Shown: positions 1 to 5,430, counted from the first letter of the stretch. The stretch: 5,430 nucleotides of DNA from Bacteroidales bacterium (GCA_009177205.1 WFMC01000096.1:50322-55751); one strand, 5' to 3'. Program-made: numbers and translations. Notes: a model not told the origin generated them from the sequence alone.

Positions 1-1618
1 AGATATAATCCGGACATACGAAGGAGCTTCTTTCTTCACGCCAAAGGAGGCTTTCGATTATCTTGATTCAGCTTATTCCGCCACATTCGGAATTCAACGG
101 GGCGAACTGAAAGCATCTTTGGCAAGAAACTTAAATGCCGTCATAACCCCTGATGTGTTACTCGACACTGTCAACGATTCTAAATACCGTAATCAGGAAC
201 TGATTGATGTGAATGGTGCTCTCGGTGTGATTAAGAAAGGTCAACGCATCGTAGACAGAGGCGAAATTATAAACCAGCAGATTTTCACCAATCTGAATAC
301 ATATCTTGACATGCTCGCGTCTCGCCAGAAAGAGGACACGACACACTATTATTTTTATATTGGTCAGGGACTGTATATCCTCATCTGCTTCCTTATTCTC
401 TATATTTTCCTTGGGTTATACAGAAAAGATTTCTTTAATGACGCTCAAAAGATTACTTTCCTGATGACCTTCATTACTCTTTTCCTGGTGATAGCTACTC
501 TGGTTTTGGAATGGAGTCCGACGGCTTTATATCTGATGCCCTTTGCCGCAATTCCGGTGATTATAATGGTATTCTTCGATTCGCGCACCGCTATTTTTTC
601 TCTCTTCGTCTCGGTGCTCATCATGGCATTGGTGGCAACTTATCAATTCCAATTCATTGTGCTTGAAGTCACAGCCGGTTTTGCAGCCACTTTTTCCATA
701 AATCATCTTTCAAAGCGAAGCCAATTGCTACGCACAGCTTTTGTGACTCTACTCGTCTATTCCCTCCTATACACAGTCTTATGTCTCGCTTTAGACGGGA
801 ATCTGATGAATTTCTCTTGGCGTATCCTCCTCTTCTTTGTCTTCAATTCCCTTATCCTTTCGTTTGCTTACGTCCTGATTCTTGTGATCGAAAAATGCTT
901 CGGATTCACATCAATGGTAACGTTGGTGGAACTTTCAGACATTAACAATCCCCTTCTGCGCCGATTGGCTGAAGAGGCTCCCGGCACTTTCCAACATGCC
1001 ATGCAAGTATCAACTCTCGCTGCTGAAGGAGCACGCGCTATTGGAGCAAACACTCAACTCGTCAGAACGGGCGCCCTATATCATGACATAGGAAAATTGG
1101 AGAGCCCGATTTTCTTTACTGAAAATCAACATGGCATCAATCCTCATGCCGGATTGAATCCTGAAACTTCCGCTCATAAGATTATTTCACACGTAACCAA
1201 CGGACTTACTCTGGCTAATAAGGCTAAACTCCCTCAGGTTATTAAGAATTTTATTACCGAACATCACGGCAGAGGGCTGGCAAAATATTTTTATAACACT
1301 GCCGTCAATAATGCTGCAGAAGGTGAGGAAATCGATAAGTCACTTTTCCAATATCCCGGACCGAATCCTCAGTCAAAAGAGACCGCTATATTGATGATGG
1401 CTGACAGTGTCGAGGCTGCATCGCGAAGCCTGAAAGAATATAGCAAAGAGGAAATCGACAACCTTGTAGATAAAATTATCGATACCCAGATTGCCGACGG
1501 ACTCCTTGCAGAATCCCCTCTGACTTTCGCTGATATAGCCAAAATTAAGGAAACCTTTAAAAAACGCCTTGCCACAATTTATCATACACGCGTGGCTTAT
1601 CCTACAATAAAGAAATAA
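1..1618 (+). CDS. pgpH: 7TM HD-domain phosphohydrolase, PgpH-type (5' truncated by window edge)
   Basis: Probable membrane-bound HD phosphohydrolase; relatives such as PgpH of Firmicutes hydrolyse cyclic-di-AMP to pApA. The frame is open from base 2 with no start, so the gene begins outside the window; the TTG at 119 is an internal codon. About 538 residues are visible. Numbered from base 2: residues 1-115 look like the end of the extracytoplasmic 7TMR-HDED domain; about seven hydrophobic segments follow between 116 and 296; the cytoplasmic HD domain starts near 322. Metal-binding residues are visible: H332 (in GTFQHAM), the HDIGK motif at 361-365, the His pair at 421-422 (ITEHHG) and D468 (MMADS). 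The C-terminus ends at TAA 1616-1618. Nothing looks damaged. Family members usually have roughly 650-850 residues, so perhaps 100-300 are missing. The cyclic-di-AMP substrate is inferred from architecture only. Confidence 0.9.
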   Translation, partial: DIIRTYEGASFFTPKEAFDYLDSAYSATFGIQRGELKASLARNLNAVITPDVLLDTVNDSKYRNQELIDVNGALGVIKKGQRIVDRGEIINQQIFTNLNTYLDMLASRQKEDTTHYYFYIGQGLYILICFLILYIFLGLYRKDFFNDAQKITFLMTFITLFLVIATLVLEWSPTALYLMPFAAIPVIIMVFFDSRTAIFSLFVSVLIMALVATYQFQFIVLEVTAGFAATFSINHLSKRSQLLRTAFVTLLVYSLLYTVLCLALDGNLMNFSWRILLFFVFNSLILSFAYVLILVIEKCFGFTSMVTLVELSDINNPLLRRLAEEAPGTFQHAMQVSTLAAEGARAIGANTQLVRTGALYHDIGKLESPIFFTENQHGINPHAGLNPETSAHKIISHVTNGLTLANKAKLPQVIKNFITEHHGRGLAKYFYNTAVNNAAEGEEIDKSLFQYPGPNPQSKETAILMMADSVEAASRSLKEYSKEEIDNLVDKIIDTQIADGLLAESPLTFADIAKIKETFKKRLATIYHTRVAYPTIKK

Positions 1619-1756
1619 TAGAAAACAGGAACGATTTTTGCTTCAATTTTTCATATTGACAGATTTTTCAATCCTCATTGATAAATATTATTCCCCGTTT
1701 TTGCGTTATAATATATATGAGACATTGAAAAATTGAATCAATAAATTTCTTAGGTT
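1619..1756. other. AT-rich spacer with overlapping inverted repeats
   Basis: This 138-base spacer separates the HD-domain gene from the membrane-protein gene and has no credible reading frame. TTCAATTTTTC (1642-1652) is complementary to GAAAAATTGAA (1727-1737), and ATTTTTCAAT (1663-1672) is complementary to ATTGAAAAAT (1724-1733). The two left arms would compete for one right arm. All are A/T homopolymer-rich, so chance is a serious alternative. I found no good match to the Bacteroidetes TTTG/TAnnTTTG promoter here. A TATAAT at 1707-1712 has only a TTGATA 23 bases upstream, which is too far for a normal sigma-70 spacer. A promoter for the downstream genes is plausible here but not identified. 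Confidence 0.3.
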
Positions 1757-2293
1757 ATGGCTATCTTCCTTATTATATTGAGTATCCTTTTATGGCTCGG
1801 CGCCTTGGCTGCCTTGCCGCGCAAAATTTTGATTGCCCCGGCTTTGTCTTATTGCGCAATGCTTATTATCAGTTTCGCCAAGTTTGGCGGATATCCGATT
1901 GTGCCTTTATCCACACCATTGACAATCTCGTGGCTCACGATAACCATTGTGGTGATGCTCATAGTAATCTTGCAAAATCCTGCAATACGCCAGCAGAGTC
2001 GCGGGGTAGGATATATGACTATAGGCGCACTGACAGGGATGGCATTGGGGTTGCTCGGATTCTCTCTATCAACATCTCTGCAATTATTATACGCCATAAT
2101 GATCATAGCCACTGTCGCCGGCATAATCTTAGGAATGATTCTTTTCTCAAATACTCCTGACGGAAAGGCTGTTGCCCCGGCTTCCGGAAATTTCTTCCGC
2201 TATCTTTTGGCTAAAGGCTTTCCAATTCTAATCACGGTGGCTCAATTGGGAATCGTAGCGGTAATCCTCATTGCCGGACACTTAACCATGTAA
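1757..2293 (+). CDS. Conserved hypothetical membrane protein, about six TM helices
   Basis: A 178-residue very hydrophobic protein that I cannot assign to a named family. Likely membrane segments lie near residues 2-20, 24-43, 54-73, 84-104, 109-130 and 155-175, so it is almost entirely inner-membrane. The loops are short: a PRK turn at 21-23 after the first helix, a QNPAIRQQSR positive loop at 73-82, which suggests a cytoplasmic face there, and a polar stretch at 131-147. No catalytic motif or charged intramembrane cluster is visible, so no enzyme or transporter function is proposed. The ATG at 1757 is the first start in frame and leads straight into the first helix; no clear Shine-Dalgarno site precedes it. 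The stop is 13 bases before the next gene, so co-transcription with the DUF4919-like gene is likely. Confidence 0.8.
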   Translation: MAIFLIILSILLWLGALAALPRKILIAPALSYCAMLIISFAKFGGYPIVPLSTPLTISWLTITIVVMLIVILQNPAIRQQSRGVGYMTIGALTGMALGLLGFSLSTSLQLLYAIMIIATVAGIILGMILFSNTPDGKAVAPASGNFFRYLLAKGFPILITVAQLGIVAVILIAGHLTM

Positions 2294-2306
2294 TTCTATC
2301 GACTTT

Positions 2307-3239
2307 ATGAAATTTCAATTTGCTAAAATAGGTCTTCTGCTCTCCCTCTTCGCAATATTATTTAATGTTGATGCTGCTCCGGCTGCCCCTAAAGATAAAA
2401 ATGCAAGAAAAATTGTGGTGGAGAAACCTGATTTTGCAAAAATTTCTGAAATCACCCGCGACCCGAAAAGTGAATTTTATTTCCCTACCCTGATGAAAAA
2501 TTTCAATAGAAATGACACATCCATGAGTAAGGAACAATATAGAAATCTATATTTAGGCTATCTTTTTCAGGAAGATTATGACCCCTATCGCACATCTCCC
2601 TATAACCATCAGACAGATTCTCTGCTCGAGATTACGACAGCCACAAAAATGCGTCTGACTGCGCAATCTGATTCTCTCAATAAATTGATTAAAGCAAATC
2701 AATTATCAGGTCATGAAGCAGAAAAGCAGAAAGAACGCTTGAAAAATGCTTATAAACGACAATTGAGGGAACTCTCCACCGTAACAGAACTTTCGCTCAA
2801 AGACAATCCCTTTGATTTGAGACAGATGTCGATTCTCGTGCATGCCTCGAAAGAGATGGGCAACATTATGAAAGCCAAAATCTGGGAATATAGACTGGAA
2901 AATATTCTCGGAGCAATTAAATCTACCGGCTCGGGAGAAAATATTGAAAATGCTTTTTTTGTGATTTATCCCATGCACGAGTATAATATGATTCAACTTC
3001 TGGGCTACTCTCCGACTGCCGTGGATTTCCCGGCGGATGGAATAGATTATATCTCAGTCACACCTGATCCGAATTCAGGACGAAAAATCAGGAAACCGGT
3101 GGATGGCTTCTATTTCAATGTGGGTCCTTTAACGGAACAATATGAATTGAAACACCCGGAAAGTGTTGAAAAGAATACCGACCAGGAACCTTCCGCGCCT
3201 GAAACAATTCTCTCTCCGGATGAGATGCCGGCTGATTAA
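2307..3239 (+). CDS. Secreted DUF4919-like protein
   Basis: A 310-residue exported protein of unknown function. Residues 1-24 form a typical signal peptide: Lys at 2 and 7, a hydrophobic core at 8-20, then NVDA with probable cleavage near residue 23, and no lipobox Cys. The mature part has the features I associate with the Bacteroidales DUF4919 family: a PDFAKI segment at 41-46, FYFPTLMKNF at 57-66, and an EQYRNLYLGYLFQEDYDPY block at 76-94, rich in aromatic and acidic residues. The assignment is from memory of the family, not a search. A charged, probably helical region spans about 105-165. The C-terminal 25 residues or so are Pro/Glu/Asp-rich and probably disordered. The ATG at 2307 lies 13 bases after the previous stop, with no visible Shine-Dalgarno, as is common in Bacteroidetes. 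A periplasmic location is inferred. Confidence 0.85.
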   Translation: MKFQFAKIGLLLSLFAILFNVDAAPAAPKDKNARKIVVEKPDFAKISEITRDPKSEFYFPTLMKNFNRNDTSMSKEQYRNLYLGYLFQEDYDPYRTSPYNHQTDSLLEITTATKMRLTAQSDSLNKLIKANQLSGHEAEKQKERLKNAYKRQLRELSTVTELSLKDNPFDLRQMSILVHASKEMGNIMKAKIWEYRLENILGAIKSTGSGENIENAFFVIYPMHEYNMIQLLGYSPTAVDFPADGIDYISVTPDPNSGRKIRKPVDGFYFNVGPLTEQYELKHPESVEKNTDQEPSAPETILSPDEMPAD

Positions 3240-3274
3240 AAACAGACAGACAGATAAAGAAATAAAACTAAAAT

Positions 3275-3280
3275 AAAGGA
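3275..3280 (+). promoter_or_regulatory. Shine-Dalgarno-like site for slyD
   Basis: AAAGGA lies 10 bases before the ATG at 3291, within an A-rich leader (3240-3290) that is nearly free of C and T. It is the clearest Shine-Dalgarno-like match among the starts in this window and supports this start codon. The A-rich, unstructured leader fits efficient translation initiation in Bacteroidetes. A short ACAG microsatellite lies at 3242-3253. Confidence 0.45.
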
Positions 3281-3290
3281 AAACAAAAAA

Positions 3291-3905
3291 ATGGAAAAAA
3301 TAGAAAAAGTAGGACCGGGCAAATATGTTAAATATGCCTATAAACTTTATAATGAACCCGATGGAGAACTTCTTTTCGAAGCAAAAGCAGATGCTCCCGA
3401 TGAGATGGTGTATGGCATCAGCCAAGAGGTTGTGCCCGGCTTGATAGCAGCCATGAAAGATTTGGCTGCAGGTGATAAATTTGAAGTTACTTTGCCTCCG
3501 GCTGCCGCATTTGGCGAAAGATATGACGATAATGTCGTGTCGCTTGAAAAAGAGATTTTCGAAAGAGACGGAGAATTGGCGGAAGAAGTAAAAGTCGGGG
3601 CTGAACTCCCGATGATGACCGCTGAAGGATTTCGGATTCTCGGCAGAGTTTTGGAAATAGATGACAACCACGTAAAAATGGACTTCAATCATCCTTTTGC
3701 CGGAAAGACCGTGAAATATGCAGGTGAGATTGTGGAAGTTCGCGATGCTACTCCGGAAGAACTCCAGCCCGTGCACAGCGGTTGCGGATGCGGGTGTCAT
3801 GGCGGCGACTGTCACGAAGGCGAACACGGTTGCGGTTGTGAAAGTGGCTCCTGCCATGATGGCGAAGATGGTTGCGGTTGTCAGGAAGGGAGTTGCCGGA
3901 GCTGA
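3291..3905 (+). CDS. slyD: SlyD-type FKBP peptidyl-prolyl cis-trans isomerase with Cys/His-rich metal-binding tail
   Basis: A 204-residue cytoplasmic prolyl isomerase and chaperone. SlyD proteins catalyse proline isomerisation and bind Ni/Zn/Cu through a C-terminal tail, serving hydrogenase or urease maturation in some bacteria. The layout matches SlyD: the first FKBP half at 1-75 (with VVPGLIAAMKDLAAGDKFEVTLPP at its core), the insert-in-flap chaperone domain at about 76-130 (GERYDDNVVSLEKEIF at its start), the closing FKBP strand at 131-152 (DFNHPFAGKTVKY, then GEIVEVRDAT), and a 43-residue tail at 162-204. The tail has 10 Cys and 5 His, arranged as a 14-residue repeat. No signal peptide is seen. 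It lies 51 bases after the DUF4919-like gene and may share its transcript. No hydrogenase or urease genes are visible nearby, so the metal partner is unknown. Confidence 0.93.
   Translation: MEKIEKVGPGKYVKYAYKLYNEPDGELLFEAKADAPDEMVYGISQEVVPGLIAAMKDLAAGDKFEVTLPPAAAFGERYDDNVVSLEKEIFERDGELAEEVKVGAELPMMTAEGFRILGRVLEIDDNHVKMDFNHPFAGKTVKYAGEIVEVRDATPEELQPVHSGCGCGCHGGDCHEGEHGCGCESGSCHDGEDGCGCQEGSCRS
3786..3902 (+). repeat. 42-base in-frame tandem repeat encoding the SlyD metal-binding tail
   Basis: Three consecutive units start at codons 166, 180 and 194 of slyD. Each begins Gly-Cys-Gly-Cys, followed five residues later by a Cys that is next to His in units 1 and 2; unit 3 is cut to 11 residues by the stop. 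Units 2 and 3 share the identical bases GGTTGCGGTTGT at 3828-3839 and 3870-3881, exactly 42 bases apart, pointing to duplication at DNA level. The Cys/His density is typical of a metal-binding tail. Confidence 0.75.
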
Positions 3906-3934
3906 TGTGTATATCGATTCAGCTTTATGTAATA

Positions 3935-4113
3935 TAGACTTCTCAAAATAGACTCATATAGACTCAAAATAGACTCATATAGACTCAAAATAGACTCATA
4001 TAGACTCAAAATAGACTCATATAGACTCAAAATAGACTCATATAGACTCAAAATAGACTCATATAGACTCATATAGACTCAAAATAGACTCAAAATAGAC
4101 TCAAAATAGACTC
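3935..4113. repeat. Tandem TAGACTC array with alternating 10/11-bp spacing
   Basis: There are sixteen perfect TAGACTC heptamers, the first starting at 3949 and the last at 4107, preceded by one broken copy (TAGACTTCTC, 3935-3944). The linkers are either ATA (10-bp unit) or AAAA (11-bp unit). From 3949 to 4053, five identical 21-bp units each consist of one 10-mer and one 11-mer; then come two 10-mers (4054, 4064), three 11-mers (4074, 4085, 4096) and a terminal heptamer. The mean step is 10.5 bp. The identical core with irregular edges fits expansion by slippage or unequal exchange. The array lies in the spacer between convergent slyD and tRNA-Tyr and ends exactly where the next hairpin starts. 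It lacks the spacer diversity of a CRISPR array and has no internal inverted symmetry. I do not recognise it as a named repeat family. Confidence 0.95.
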
Positions 4114-4151
4114 AGAGCCTGCCGAATAACAAATGTTATGGGGCAGGCTCT
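4114..4151. other. Long hairpin abutting the TAGACTC array, without a U-tract
   Basis: AGAGCCTGCC (4114-4123) pairs perfectly with GGCAGGCTCT (4142-4151). After a 2x2 internal mismatch, ATAAC (4126-4130) pairs with GTTAT (4135-4139) around an AAAT loop. On the + strand it is followed by AAAAAAT rather than U residues, so it is not a standard terminator for slyD. On the minus strand it is followed by the moderately T-rich complement of the array. It could still stabilise the slyD mRNA 3' end against exonucleases or help termination, but neither is shown. Confidence 0.7.
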
Positions 4152-4196
4152 AAAAAATAATAGAAGGTGTTTCATCCCGAGACACCTTCTATTGTT
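4152..4196 (-). terminator. Intrinsic terminator for tRNA-Tyr, possibly bidirectional
   Basis: GAAGGTGTTTC (4163-4173) pairs with GAGACACCTTC (4179-4189) around an ATCCC loop, and A/T pairs extend the stem outward to 4156 and 4196. Read on the minus strand, the stem is followed by TATTATTTTTT, a good U-tract, about 30 bases beyond the tRNA 3' end. Read on the + strand it is followed by the poorer TATTGTTCT, so it may also stop slyD transcripts. The two imperfect pairs (4171/4181 and 4158/4194) are U-G wobbles in + strand RNA but A-C mismatches in minus strand RNA, so the hairpin itself is stronger in the + transcript. Confidence 0.7.
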
Positions 4197-4224
4197 CTAA
4201 AAAGTTGTTATGTCGTTTTATCTG

Positions 4225-4307
4225 TGGGCGAAGATGGATTCGAACCACCGAAGGTATAAACCAGCAGATTTACAGTCTGCCCCATTTGGCCACTCTGGTA
4301 TTCGCCC
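4225..4307 (-). tRNA. tRNA-Tyr (anticodon GTA)
   Basis: An 83-base class II tRNA on the minus strand. The acceptor arms GGGCGAA and TTCGCCC pair fully, followed by discriminator A at 4225. The anticodon stem GCAGA/TCTGC closes the loop CTGTAAA, giving anticodon GTA at 4271-4273. The T arm is GGTGG-TTCGAAT-CCATC. A long variable arm lies between the anticodon and T stems, as expected for bacterial tRNA-Tyr. The 3' CCA is not encoded, since CACAG follows TTCGCCC, so CCA must be added enzymatically. It lies downstream of pfkA in the same orientation but has its own promoter and terminator. Confidence 0.96.
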
Positions 4308-4347
4308 TTTCGAGATAAGAAATCCATATCCTCATCTCTTGTGATTA

Positions 4348-4378
4348 CAAAGATATAAAAATTTTTTATTCCGACAAA
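4348..4378 (-). promoter_or_regulatory. Bacteroidetes-type promoter of tRNA-Tyr
   Basis: On the minus strand, TTTG (complement of 4375-4378) is followed after exactly 19 bases by TATCTTTG (complement of 4348-4355). This matches the known Bacteroidetes primary-sigma consensus, TTTG at -33 and TAnnTTTG at -7, in every defined position and in spacing. Transcription should start near 4341, leaving a leader of about 34 bases before the mature tRNA 5' end at 4307. The upstream side (4380-4432) is extremely A/T-rich and could act like an UP element. Confidence 0.85.
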
Positions 4379-4397
4379 ATATTTCTTAATATTAATT

Positions 4398-4432
4398 TTA
4401 ATTCTTAATTCTTAATTTTTAACTCTTAATTC
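4398..4432. repeat. Five tandem TTAATTC-type heptamers
   Basis: An exact 7-bp period starts at 4398, 4405, 4412, 4419 and 4426, with units TTAATTC, TTAATTC, TTAATTT, TTAACTC and TTAATTC. It lies just upstream of the tRNA promoter on the minus strand, next to the palindrome TTAATATTAA (4386-4395). The sequence is very low in complexity; similar short A/T repeats are, to my knowledge, frequent in Bacteroidales spacers. Confidence 0.7.
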
Positions 4433-4456
4433 TTTGCGCGTGTGTTTGGTGGCGTG

Positions 4457-4477
4457 CTCGCTTAGCGAAGCGGCGAG
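4457..4477. other. Small GC-rich hairpin downstream of pfkA
   Basis: CTCGC (4457-4461) is complementary to GCGAG (4473-4477). In an alternative fold GCTT (4460-4463) pairs with AAGC (4468-4471) around AGCG, with a 3-base bulge before the outer CTC/GAG. It is a GC-rich island within an AT-rich spacer, 26 bases beyond the pfkA stop. No U-tract follows on the minus strand, so it is at best a weak or factor-dependent terminator or an mRNA 3'-end stabiliser for pfkA. Confidence 0.35.
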
Positions 4478-4502
4478 TATATTTCCTAACAATTCCACTC
4501 CC

Positions 4503-5430
4503 TTAAATACTTAAGCGGCGCAGAGTTGCGAGAAGCTCTTTATTGATGGGCTTGTCATTTTTAATTGCGCGCGTAAACGGCACATACACAATCTCATCAT
4601 TCTTGATGCCTATCATAACATTTCGCTGGTCGTCCTGGAGAGCATCTATCGCTGCGGCTCCCATACGGGAAGCAAGGATGCGGTCGAAAGCCGTTGGACT
4701 TCCTCCACGCTGTAGATGACCCAAAATCGAAACGCGAACATCATAACCCGGATATTCCTCATTAACGCGCTGTGCCAGACCCATGGCGCCACCCGTAACA
4801 GGACTTTCCGCCACCAATACAATTGAAGAGTTCTTGGATTTGCGGAAACCGTTTTGAATCAACTCCGCCAACTGGTCGACCTGAGTTGAAATCTCCGGAA
4901 TAATTGCCGCTTCCGCTCCGGATGCAATTGCTCCATTGAGCGCCAAAAAGCCGGCATCGCGTCCCATAACTTCAATAAAGAACAGGCGTTCATGACTCGT
5001 GGCAGTGTCGCGAATCTTGTCGACACAATCCATAATAGTATTTAATGCTGTGTCGTAGCCGATTGTAGAGTCCGTGCCATAAAGGTCGTTGTCAATTGTG
5101 CCCGGCAAACCTATAATCGGAAAATTAAATTCATTGGCGAAAATACGCGCACCGGTCAGGGAACCGTCTCCACCTATCACCACAAGTGCGTCTATTTCAT
5201 GACGCCGCAACACATCGTATGCACATTGACGTCCCTCCGGAGTCTCAAACTCCTTGCAACGGGCTGTCTTTAATATTGTGCCTCCGCGCTGAATGATATT
5301 GCTGACATTCTGAGTGGAAAACTCTTGTATCTCATCAGTGATTAACCCTTTATAGCCTCTATAAATACCATATACTCTGTAGCCGGCAAATATAGCCGCA
5401 CGCGTCACGGCTCTAATCGCCGCGTTCATT
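4503..5430 (-). CDS. pfkA: ATP-dependent 6-phosphofructokinase (5' truncated by window edge)
   Basis: Phosphorylates fructose 6-phosphate to fructose 1,6-bisphosphate with ATP, the committing step of glycolysis in the cytoplasm. The visible 308 residues start at the MNAAIRAV segment, which in PFKs follows the N-terminal GGDAPG glycine loop. The Met at the window edge is therefore internal, and about 15-20 residues lie outside; the total near 325 is normal. Numbered from that Met: GGDGS at 86-90 and PGTIDND at 109-115 carry the catalytic Asp. The Gly residues in GGDGS and PGT are the ATP-type signature; PPi-dependent enzymes have Asp and Lys there. R148, MGR at 155-157, E208 and the [10 protein letters not shown] block at 237-245 bind fructose 6-phosphate. 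TAA is at 4503-4505 (complement). All key residues are present. The downstream neighbour is tRNA-Tyr on the same strand. Confidence 0.96.
   Translation of the reverse strand, partial: MNAAIRAVTRAAIFAGYRVYGIYRGYKGLITDEIQEFSTQNVSNIIQRGGTILKTARCKEFETPEGRQCAYDVLRRHEIDALVVIGGDGSLTGARIFANEFNFPIIGLPGTIDNDLYGTDSTIGYDTALNTIMDCVDKIRDTATSHERLFFIEVMGRDAGFLALNGAIASGAEAAIIPEISTQVDQLAELIQNGFRKSKNSSIVLVAESPVTGGAMGLAQRVNEEYPGYDVRVSILGHLQRGGSPTAFDRILASRMGAAAIDALQDDQRNVMIGIKNDEIVYVPFTRAIKNDKPINKELLATLRRLSI

Noticed and set aside
119..121. TTG as the real start of the HD-domain gene
   Set aside because: The frame is open upstream to base 2 with protein-like sequence, and the TTG lies within the extracytoplasmic domain.
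1678..1712. Sigma-70-like promoter TTGATA/TATAAT
   Set aside because: The spacer is 23 bases, well outside the usual range, and Bacteroidetes promoters use a different consensus.
1792..2160. + strand open frame inside the membrane-protein gene
   Set aside because: The shifted frame gives a Cys/His/Arg-rich sequence without a coherent pattern; the 1757 frame has clean membrane helices.
3129..3857. Long minus-strand open frame (242 codons) across slyD
   Set aside because: It is antisense to slyD and the end of the DUF4919-like gene; its translation is an irregular Phe-rich sequence without domains, while the + frames encode convincing proteins.
3718..3951. + strand open frame overlapping the slyD tail and array start
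   Set aside because: It is a shifted reading of the SlyD repeat tail with Ala/Val-rich low-complexity translation.
3935..4113. CRISPR array
   Set aside because: The repeat is only 7 bases with 3-4 base linkers of two fixed kinds; there are no unique spacers and no cas genes in the window.
4503..5430. PPi-dependent phosphofructokinase
   Set aside because: The diagnostic residues are Gly in GGDGS and Gly in PGTIDND, typical of ATP-dependent enzymes; PPi enzymes carry Asp and Lys there.

Overview
The window looks like chromosomal core sequence from a Bacteroidales bacterium, possibly Muribaculaceae or a relative (family-level placement is inference). The evidence is AT-rich spacers, weak or absent Shine-Dalgarno sites, a textbook Bacteroidetes promoter (TTTG, 19 bp, TATCTTTG) in front of a tRNA gene, and a secreted protein resembling the Bacteroides-type DUF4919 family. 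I see no transposase, integrase, phage gene, CRISPR array or defence gene.

Layout. Bases 1-1618 (+) hold the 3' part of a seven-transmembrane HD-domain phosphohydrolase of the PgpH type (probable cyclic-di-AMP phosphodiesterase), cut by the left edge. After a 138-base spacer, three + strand genes lie close together: a six-helix membrane protein of unknown function (1757-2293), a secreted DUF4919-like protein 13 bases later (2307-3239), and a SlyD-type FKBP prolyl isomerase with a Cys/His-rich tail 51 bases after that (3291-3905). They could be one transcription unit.

The right part runs on the opposite strand. A 5'-truncated ATP-dependent 6-phosphofructokinase gene (4503-5430, -) is followed downstream by tRNA-Tyr(GTA) (4225-4307, -), which has its own promoter at 4348-4378. 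The slyD and tRNA/pfkA units converge on a 319-base spacer (3906-4224). This spacer contains a striking tandem array of the heptamer TAGACTC (16 perfect copies), a hairpin abutting it, and a hairpin that reads as an intrinsic terminator, mainly for the minus strand.

The genes are housekeeping or conserved-hypothetical. The most unusual element is the TAGACTC array: its copies are spaced alternately 10 and 11 bp, averaging 10.5 bp, so every copy and every A4 tract falls on nearly the same face of the double helix. That suggests curved DNA or a phased protein-binding platform between convergent genes, but no function can be shown from sequence alone. A second point of interest is the SlyD tail, built from a 14-residue Cys/His repeat.
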